Shown here one piece after another: positions 7,309-12,021 of a stretch of DNA of 12,021 nt. The first letter of the stretch is position 1; each line of letters begins with the position of its first letter. Below the pieces are notes generated by a model. The model did no database searches, was not told where the DNA came from, and saw nothing but the letters and a program-made list of their open reading frames with translations. Origin of the DNA: Bacteroidota bacterium (GTDB taxonomy: Bacteria > Bacteroidota > Bacteroidia > Bacteroidales > Paludibacteraceae); contig JAKLIM010000085.1 in assembly GCA_022709605.1 (NCBI GenBank), positions 1-12,021 on the forward strand, written 5' to 3'. Made by a program: the position numbers and the translations under genes.

Positions 7309-7448
7309 TGTTTGAGAATTTACGATTTCATTATTTACAATTTACAATTTCCTATTTTCTTATTTTCTTAATTTCTTGATTTTCAATCCCGATAGCTCCC
7401 CGACAGTAATCGGGAGGGACAAATTTCAAATCTTCAAATTTAATTTGT
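7309..7448. other. Spacer between tdk and the membrane-protein gene, with hairpin
   Basis: TCCCGAT (7387-7393) pairs with ATCGGGA (7409-7415). The right arm can instead pair with an inner CCCGA (7399-7403), giving two mutually exclusive hairpins. The rest is low-complexity, T-rich on the plus strand, with a short direct repeat (TTTACAATTTACAATTT near 7334-7350). CAAATTTA at 7435-7442 is a perfect minus-strand -7 box (TAAATTTG), but no TTG lies at the right distance, so a separate promoter for the membrane-protein gene is unproven. Confidence 0.5.
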
Positions 7449-8027
7449 CTATTTCCTGACTTTATTAAAGCAATCCCGACAAATGGGTTCATATTCAGCC
7501 ATTTCACCCAGCAGGACACGTTTGTCGCTTTCGACCAACCGATGCGAAACATAAGCCAACGCACCACACCTCACACATATAGCATGAACTTTATACACGT
7601 CTTCGGCTATGGCACACAGCGCAGGCATGGGTCCAAAAGGAATTCCTTTAAAGTCCATGTCCAATCCGGCAATAATCACGCGAACACCCTGATTGGCAAG
7701 TGTTGTACATACCTCAACCAATCCTTCGTCGAAAAACTGTGCTTCGTCGATGCCAATAACGTCAACCTCGCCCGAAAACAGTAAAATGCTGCCGGAAGAC
7801 TCCACGGGTGTGGAACGAATCGAAGTCCGGTCGTGCGAAACTACTTCATCATCCGAATAGCGGGTGTCAATTTTAGGCTTGAAAATCTCGACGCTTTGTT
7901 TCGCAAATTTAGCCCGTTTCAGTCGTCTGATCAGCTCTTCGGTTTTGCCCGAAAACATTGAACCACAAATTACTTCGATACTGCCACGTTTCTGTTGAAT
8001 GGGATGATTTATTTCAGAGTATATCAT
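7449..8027 (-). CDS. tdk: Thymidine kinase (type II, zinc-binding)
   Basis: Tdk phosphorylates thymidine to dTMP with ATP in the cytoplasmic pyrimidine salvage pathway. The 192-residue product has Walker A GSMFSGKT at 22-29, and a Walker B region VIGIDEAQFF at 90-99 with catalytic Glu95. Next are GLDMDFKGIPFGPMP (121-135) for nucleoside binding and two zinc-binding pairs, CVRC (151-154) and CRDC (183-186), all as in the bacterial and human-cytosolic type. The length is typical. The ATG at 8027 gives a short 15-residue lead before the first beta strand. The gene faces away from the acidic protein gene across a 152-base divergent region and reads towards the membrane-protein gene. Nothing indicates loss of activity. 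Confidence 0.97.
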   Translation of the reverse strand: MIYSEINHPIQQKRGSIEVICGSMFSGKTEELIRRLKRAKFAKQSVEIFKPKIDTRYSDDEVVSHDRTSIRSTPVESSGSILLFSGEVDVIGIDEAQFFDEGLVEVCTTLANQGVRVIIAGLDMDFKGIPFGPMPALCAIAEDVYKVHAICVRCGALAYVSHRLVESDKRVLLGEMAEYEPICRDCFNKVRK

Positions 8028-8103
8028 ACTTTTTTTACCGTTTTTTTTAAATTTTATATTTCGTTTCTCTATTGAATATCGTAACTTTACAGCCGTAATT
8101 TAT

Positions 8104-8131
8104 TTTGCAGATAAATATTATTTTATCTTTG
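8104..8131 (+). promoter_or_regulatory. Promoter of the acidic-protein gene (and possibly rsmI)
   Basis: TTTG (8104-8107), 16 bases, then TATCTTTG (8124-8131) matches the Bacteroidota consensus with a perfect -7 box. Transcription would start near 8138, about 40 bases before the ATG at 8180. The adjoining CAAAAATA (8132-8139) is a -7 box for the other strand. Confidence 0.72.
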
Positions 8132-8179
8132 CAAAAATAAAAAAAATGTGCGTAATATAATTGATTCAGAAAAAAAGAT

Positions 8180-9307
8180 ATGAACAGAAAGCTATTAGTT
8201 AGTTTACTTCGTAAAAATATAGAGGAACTTGAAATAATTACGGAGGGTTTTATGGAAATGAATGAATATCCATTGGCTATTATTAAACTGGCGCGCCGTA
8301 AAACGGAAGACATTCAATCCATTGTAGATCAGTTGACTGAAATAAAAGTTGAAAATAATGATGTTGAAATTGTAACTCAGGCACTTGAAATTATCGAAAA
8401 AAACGAACCTGAGTTAAACGAATCCTCAGAGCCTCCTCAGGAAGTACCTGAAATAATACCTGAAATTATTGAAGTGGAAGATGAAATTGCTGAAGTGGAA
8501 GCTGAAATTGTTGAATCTGAGCTTGTTGAGCTTACTCCAATAGCAGAGGAACTGCCTGAAATAAAACCGGAGATACCTGAAATAGAATCTGCAACGGTTG
8601 AAGAAATTAATACCGGGGAACCGGAATTCATAATTACAGCACCCGCAGTTGAAGAAGTACCGGAAATAAAACCCGATGCAATTGAGATTGAAATACCTCA
8701 GGTTGAAGTACCTGAAGTGACTGAGCCGGAATTTATTGTTGTGGCTCCACCGGCACAGGTGAAATCCGAAATTGAAACCGTAGATCTTGAAACATTGGTT
8801 GAAAATGATAAAAGTAAAAATAAAACGGCTGTTGATTTTGGATTCAAAGAAGTAAAAGAAGAAGAATTATCGGTTTTAAAATCAGAAGTTGAATCAAAAG
8901 TAAGGGTTGAGACCAAGAGTGAAGTGGACTTTGACCAAATGATAAAAGAACATGAAATAAGACTGAAAACAGAAGAAACAAGAAAAACGACCATTGCTGA
9001 GAAAATTGTAAACGGTAATATTTCGAGAAACGAAAAACTATCAAGAACCGATAATTCGTTCAGTGCAAGCTTGGCCAATAAAAAAATTGATGACATTAAG
9101 CAAGCCATAAGTATTGGTGACCGCTTCAGGTTTCAACGGGAATTATTCAACGGAAACGGTGAAGATATGAACAAAACACTTCATTATATCAATCAGTTAG
9201 CTTCGTACGATGAAGCCATGGCTTTTTTGAAAACGAAGTACAAATGGGATAAAGATAACGAGTCCGCTGAAGATTTTAGTCAGATTGTAAAAAGAAAATT
9301 TAATTGA
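8180..9307 (+). CDS. Uncharacterised acidic protein with Pro/Glu-rich linker
   Basis: I recognise no named function. The 375-residue protein has three parts. The N-terminal region (about 1-65) looks helical (MNRKLLVSLLRKNIEELEII and on). A long acidic, low-complexity middle (about 75-215) is built from Glu, Pro, Val and Ile in patterns such as VPEI(I/K)PEI and two copies of EPEFI(I/V)xAP. A charged helical stretch (about 225-285) follows. The C-terminal part (about 290-375) is helical and looks globular, with SLANKKIDDIKQAISIGDRF, FQRELFNGNGEDMNKTL and ASYDEAMAFLKTKYKW. That last part resembles a conserved hypothetical family I recall from Bacteroidota. There is no signal peptide or membrane segment, so it is probably cytoplasmic. 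The tandem stop TGATAA is 49 bases before rsmI, suggesting co-transcription. Confidence 0.85.
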   Translation: MNRKLLVSLLRKNIEELEIITEGFMEMNEYPLAIIKLARRKTEDIQSIVDQLTEIKVENNDVEIVTQALEIIEKNEPELNESSEPPQEVPEIIPEIIEVEDEIAEVEAEIVESELVELTPIAEELPEIKPEIPEIESATVEEINTGEPEFIITAPAVEEVPEIKPDAIEIEIPQVEVPEVTEPEFIVVAPPAQVKSEIETVDLETLVENDKSKNKTAVDFGFKEVKEEELSVLKSEVESKVRVETKSEVDFDQMIKEHEIRLKTEETRKTTIAEKIVNGNISRNEKLSRTDNSFSASLANKKIDDIKQAISIGDRFRFQRELFNGNGEDMNKTLHYINQLASYDEAMAFLKTKYKWDKDNESAEDFSQIVKRKFN

Positions 9308-9356
9308 TAAGTGAAATAAGTGTTTCGAAAAATACGTTTTACTTTTACTAAATAAA

Positions 9357-10025
9357 ATGAAATTATACGTTGTTCCGACCCCAATTGGTAACCTCGAAGA
9401 TATAACACTTCGGGCCATCAGAGTGCTGAAAGAAGCCGATATTATACTCGCTGAAGACACGCGTACAAGTGGTTTTTTGTTGAAACACTTTGATATTAAG
9501 ACGCCTATGCAGTCGCACCATAAATTCAACGAGCACAAAACGGTCGATTCCATTGTTCAACGAATTATGAGTGGACAAATGGTAGCACTTATTTCGGATG
9601 CCGGAACTCCTGCCATTTCGGACCCCGGTTTTCTGGTGGTGCGCGAATGTATTGAAAATGGCATTGATGTGGAATGTTTGCCGGGAGCTACCGCTTTTGT
9701 ACCGGCACTTGTTGCGTCGGGATTGCCAAACGACCGGTTTTGTTTCGAAGGATTTTTGCCTCAAAAAAAAGGCCGGCAAACGAAAATAAACAATTTGGCT
9801 GCCGAAACACGCACCATGGTTTTTTACGAATCGCCTTTCAGAGTAGTAAAAACACTGACGCAACTAAGCGAAATTTTTGGACCGGAACGAAAAGCCTCTG
9901 TTTCGCGCGAAATTTCGAAAATTTATGAGGAAACAAAACGTGGAACTTTGCTGGAATTAATCGAATATTTTACACTTCATCAACCTAAAGGAGAAATAGT
10001 TATAATTGTTGCAGGATTTGAATAA
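9357..10025 (+). CDS. rsmI: 16S rRNA (cytidine-1402-2'-O)-methyltransferase RsmI
   Basis: RsmI uses S-adenosylmethionine to methylate the ribose of C1402 in the decoding centre of 16S rRNA, which tunes start-codon choice and fidelity. The 222-residue protein is a complete tetrapyrrole-methylase fold. It has VPTPIGNLEDITLRAI (6-21), LAEDTRTS (31-38), LISDAGTPAISDPGF (78-92) with the SAM-binding loop, CLPGATAFVPALVASGLP (107-124), FEGFLPQKKGRQ (130-141) and VFYESPFR (155-162). The protein lacks the C-terminal extension of the E. coli enzyme (about 286 residues), leaving the short form I expect in Bacteroidota. The ATG at 9357 starts directly at the first beta strand. It follows the acidic-protein gene by 49 bases, with only weak promoter-like sequence between them. 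Confidence 0.96.
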   Translation: MKLYVVPTPIGNLEDITLRAIRVLKEADIILAEDTRTSGFLLKHFDIKTPMQSHHKFNEHKTVDSIVQRIMSGQMVALISDAGTPAISDPGFLVVRECIENGIDVECLPGATAFVPALVASGLPNDRFCFEGFLPQKKGRQTKINNLAAETRTMVFYESPFRVVKTLTQLSEIFGPERKASVSREISKIYEETKRGTLLELIEYFTLHQPKGEIVIIVAGFE

Positions 10026-10035
10026 ATACACTAAC

Positions 10036-10066
10036 TTTGCGCCGAAATAAAACAGCGATATATTTG
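10036..10066 (+). promoter_or_regulatory. Promoter of the coiled-coil lipoprotein gene
   Basis: TTTG (10036-10039), 19 bases, then TATATTTG (10059-10066) is a perfect match in both boxes with ideal spacing. The start would be near 10073, about 75 bases before the ATG. The same TTTG is also the end of an overlapping -7 box, TAACTTTG (10032-10039), which has its own TTG at 10009-10011 twenty bases upstream. Two tandem start sites are therefore possible. Confidence 0.75.
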
Positions 10067-10148
10067 TATAATATATTTCGTTATTCGTATTAAAATCAGC
10101 AACTTACATAATTTAATTCATTCGCAGTTATTTTTAAAATTCAACGTT

Positions 10149-11018
10149 ATGAAACCCTTATATTTTCTATTCGCATTTTTACTTGTTTTTTCGAGCTCTT
10201 GTGTAAGGCAAACGGCTGAATACCAGGAATTAAAAGAGAAAAATGACTCATTGGTAAGAGCCAAACACCAAATGCAGGAAGAACTTGAGGATTACATTTC
10301 GGCAATGAGTCAGATTGAACAAAATATCGAGAAGATTAAAAGTACCGAAAATGTGATTTCGATGCAGAATACCGAAGCCGAATTTGATGATGACACCCGC
10401 ACAAAAATCAATCAGGATCTTGTATATCTGAATGAAATGCTTAAAGCGAACAAAGACGAACTTGCCCGATTGAAAAGCAAAATTAAGAACAGTGCATTCA
10501 AATCAGCTGAACTCGAAAAATCGCTTGCCCGTTTGACGAAATCATTACAATCGGAAAGCCAGAAAGTAGATTTGCTTTATACACAATTGGCCGAAAAGGA
10601 TTCGCTGATTACTCAATTGGGTACAAAAGTGGAAGATTTGGGCAAAGACATTGAGGAGTTAAAAACCGAAAATGAAATTAAAGAAACTACCATTGCCGAA
10701 CAAGATGAAACAATTCATACCGCTTGGTACGTTTTTGGAACCCGAAAGGAGTTGAAAGAACAAAAAATAATTTCGTCGGAGGGAATTTTCAGTCCTCAAC
10801 GGGTTTTACAAAGCGATTTTAATAAAAACTATTTTGTGAAAATTGATGCCCGAAAAAGCAAATCGATACCGCTTTATTCAACTCGGGCAAAAATACTGAC
10901 AAATCATCCAAAATCGTCGTATACACTTGAAAAAGAGAATGATAATTTTGTATTAATCATTGTTGATACAAAAGAATTCTGGAGCGTTAGTAAATACCTT
11001 GTGATAGAAGTGGATTAA
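10149..11018 (+). CDS. Coiled-coil lipoprotein, Cbp1-like family
   Basis: This is a 289-residue envelope lipoprotein. Residues 1-17 form a lipoprotein signal (MKPLYFLFAF then LLVFSSS) ending at lipobox Cys18 (SSSC), so the mature protein should be anchored by lipid; the side of the membrane is unknown. Residues about 22-190 are one long coiled coil with heptad-like Leu/Ile spacing (ELKEKNDSLVRAKHQ and KSAELEKSLARLTKSLQSE). The C-terminal domain (about 195-289) is compact and well conserved in my recollection of Bacteroidota relatives: TAWYVFGTRKELKEQKIIS, then KIDARKSKSIPLYSTRAKIL, and FWSVSKYLVIEV at the end. I believe relatives are annotated as Cbp1-type collagen-binding adhesins, but that label rests on memory and is not visible in the sequence. 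The gene has its own promoter and terminator, so it is a single-gene unit. Confidence 0.85.
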   Translation: MKPLYFLFAFLLVFSSSCVRQTAEYQELKEKNDSLVRAKHQMQEELEDYISAMSQIEQNIEKIKSTENVISMQNTEAEFDDDTRTKINQDLVYLNEMLKANKDELARLKSKIKNSAFKSAELEKSLARLTKSLQSESQKVDLLYTQLAEKDSLITQLGTKVEDLGKDIEELKTENEIKETTIAEQDETIHTAWYVFGTRKELKEQKIISSEGIFSPQRVLQSDFNKNYFVKIDARKSKSIPLYSTRAKILTNHPKSSYTLEKENDNFVLIIVDTKEFWSVSKYLVIEVD

Positions 11019-11054
11019 AACCAACATCTGAATAGTTTTTCAGAACTTATTAAT

Positions 11055-11088
11055 ATGCGCTCTTCCAAAACAGGAGCGCATTATTTTT
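11055..11088 (+). terminator. Intrinsic terminator after the lipoprotein gene
   Basis: ATGCGCTC (11055-11062) pairs perfectly with GAGCGCAT (11074-11081) around an 11-base loop. A T-rich stretch follows, including TTTTT at 11084-11088. It lies 37 bases after the stop codon. Confidence 0.85.
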
Positions 11089-11172
11089 ACCATTTTTTAA
11101 ATATTAGTCTGATAATCAATCAAATTTATTAGTCTTTTCTCTTTTCTCTATGTTCTTTACTCTTATTAATAA

Positions 11173-11868
11173 ATGAAATATAAATTCGTATTTATAGATT
11201 TAGACGATACTTTGTGGGATTTTCATACCAATGCACGATTGTCGTTGCAGGATATGTTTAACGACCGCGGGTTAAATCGCCATTTTACTGATTTCGATGA
11301 ATTTTTCAGAATTTATGCCAAACGAAATATCGAACTTTGGGAATCGTACGGGAAAGGTGAAATCACGAAGGAATTTTTAATGTCGGAACGATTTAGATAT
11401 CCATTATCGAAAATGGGCGTTGATGATCTCAAACTAGCTGAAGAAATTGGCATTCAATACCTCGATATATTACCAACAAAAACAGCTCTAATGCCTTATG
11501 CCATCGAATTGCTTGAATATTTGTATCCAAAATATCCGCTTTCAATCATTTCGAACGGTTTTGTTGAAGTACAATATAAAAAGTTGAGAAGCAGTGGAAT
11601 TGAAAAGTATTTTTCACACATTGTGCTTTCAGAGGCTGCCAATGCACTTAAACCTGATAAACAGATTTTTGAATATGCACTTGGACTAAACGGCGCAAAA
11701 GCATCCGAAACGATAATGATAGGTGACAGCTACGAAGCCGATATTCGCGGTGCTCAAAATGCAAATATCGATCAGGTTTATTTTTCGTTGACTAAGAATG
11801 AAGACCTAACTAATAAACCCTCAACATATTATATAAATTCGCTACAGTCTGTTTTTGATATTCTATAA
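11173..11868 (+). CDS. yjjG: HAD-family pyrimidine nucleotidase, YjjG-like
   Basis: The product is a 231-residue HAD phosphatase that best fits the YjjG subfamily. YjjG dephosphorylates non-canonical and damaged pyrimidine nucleotides such as dUMP and halogenated derivatives, keeping them out of DNA. All four HAD motifs are present: DLDDTLWDF at 9-17 with nucleophile Asp9 and acid/base Asp11, ISNG at 126-129, Lys160 in ALKPDKQIF, and GDSYEADIRGAQN at 184-196. A helical cap occupies about 17-100. FIDLDDTLWDF, the LKPDKQIFEYAL region and the GDS-DI spacing favour YjjG over other HAD hydrolases, though exact substrate preference cannot be read from sequence. The ATG at 11173 sits immediately before the first beta strand. 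No perfect promoter is visible in 11089-11172. The next gene starts 27 bases after its stop and may share its transcript. Confidence 0.88.
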   Translation: MKYKFVFIDLDDTLWDFHTNARLSLQDMFNDRGLNRHFTDFDEFFRIYAKRNIELWESYGKGEITKEFLMSERFRYPLSKMGVDDLKLAEEIGIQYLDILPTKTALMPYAIELLEYLYPKYPLSIISNGFVEVQYKKLRSSGIEKYFSHIVLSEAANALKPDKQIFEYALGLNGAKASETIMIGDSYEADIRGAQNANIDQVYFSLTKNEDLTNKPSTYYINSLQSVFDIL

Positions 11869-11895
11869 ATTTTAAATTTTTTTCAAAATATAAAA

Positions 11896-12021
11896 ATGAA
11901 ACTCATAATTACGATTAATGAAAACAAGATCTTCACAGCCACGTTGGAAGATAATGCAACGGCAGCCGCATTCAAAGAAATGTTGCCGTTAATCCTGGAT
12001 ATGAGTGATCTTCATGCCAAC
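11896..12021 (+). CDS. Cyclophilin-like-fold protein, N-terminal part (cut by window edge)
   Basis: The frame opens at ATG 11896 and runs 42 codons to the edge of the window without a stop. The residues begin MKLIITINENKIFTATLEDN and continue TAAAFKEMLPLILDMSDLHAN. The pattern of short beta strand, ATLEDN(A/S)TA, aliphatic helix with (F/L)KE(M/L)LPL, and DMSDLHxN is what I recall at the start of the small Cyclophil_like family, proteins of about 110-150 residues with a cyclophilin-like fold. Their function is poorly known and prolyl isomerase activity should not be assumed. It follows the nucleotidase gene by 27 bases on the same strand. Confidence 0.75.
   Translation, partial: MKLIITINENKIFTATLEDNATAAAFKEMLPLILDMSDLHAN

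Noticed and set aside
7387..7415. Intrinsic terminator between tdk and the membrane-protein gene
   Set aside because: The stem is only 7 bp and no T run follows on the minus strand, so termination there is unsupported; it is listed only as a hairpin.
9340..9347. Separate promoter for rsmI (TACTTTTA)
   Set aside because: The -7 box is imperfect and no TTG lies at a workable distance. Co-transcription with the gene 49 bases upstream is simpler.

Overview
The window looks like chromosomal DNA from a member of the Bacteroidota, probably Bacteroidales or a close relative. Three things point there. It is AT-rich. Several genes lack a Shine-Dalgarno sequence but have the phylum's -33/-7 promoter form (TTG or TTTG, about 19 bases, TAnnTTTG). 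It also encodes a BspA-type repeat protein with a C-terminal domain of the type IX secretion class and a coiled-coil lipoprotein of a family I associate with Bacteroides.

Layout. Bases 1-310 are non-coding apart from a weak promoter candidate. recJ (311-2041, +) ends in a strong intrinsic terminator. A minisatellite of seven roughly 41-bp units follows (2195-2484), then a secreted BspA-like leucine-rich-repeat protein (2726-4570, +) and its terminator. Next comes a minus-strand block: rluF (23S rRNA pseudouridine synthase, 4788-5762) with its own promoter, then tdk (thymidine kinase, 7449-8027) reading into an AI-2E/PerM-type membrane protein (6166-7308). A 139-bp foldback element lies just beyond that membrane-protein gene. 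From a compact divergent region (8028-8179) the plus strand resumes: an uncharacterised acidic protein (8180-9307), rsmI (9357-10025), a coiled-coil lipoprotein (10149-11018) with a terminator, a YjjG-like HAD nucleotidase (11173-11868), and the first 42 codons of a cyclophilin-like-fold protein cut by the window edge.

Most of this is housekeeping: DNA repair (RecJ), rRNA modification (RluF, RsmI), and pyrimidine salvage and clean-up (Tdk, YjjG). The accessory-looking part is 2110-4787, where the minisatellite and the BspA-like gene sit between two terminators. I see no mobile-element genes, CRISPR array, tRNA, rRNA, or clear new multi-gene system. The points most worth a second look are the four-unit super-repeat inside the BspA-like protein, the 41-bp array with palindromic cores, the 139-bp foldback element, and the uncharacterised 375-residue protein beside tdk and rsmI.
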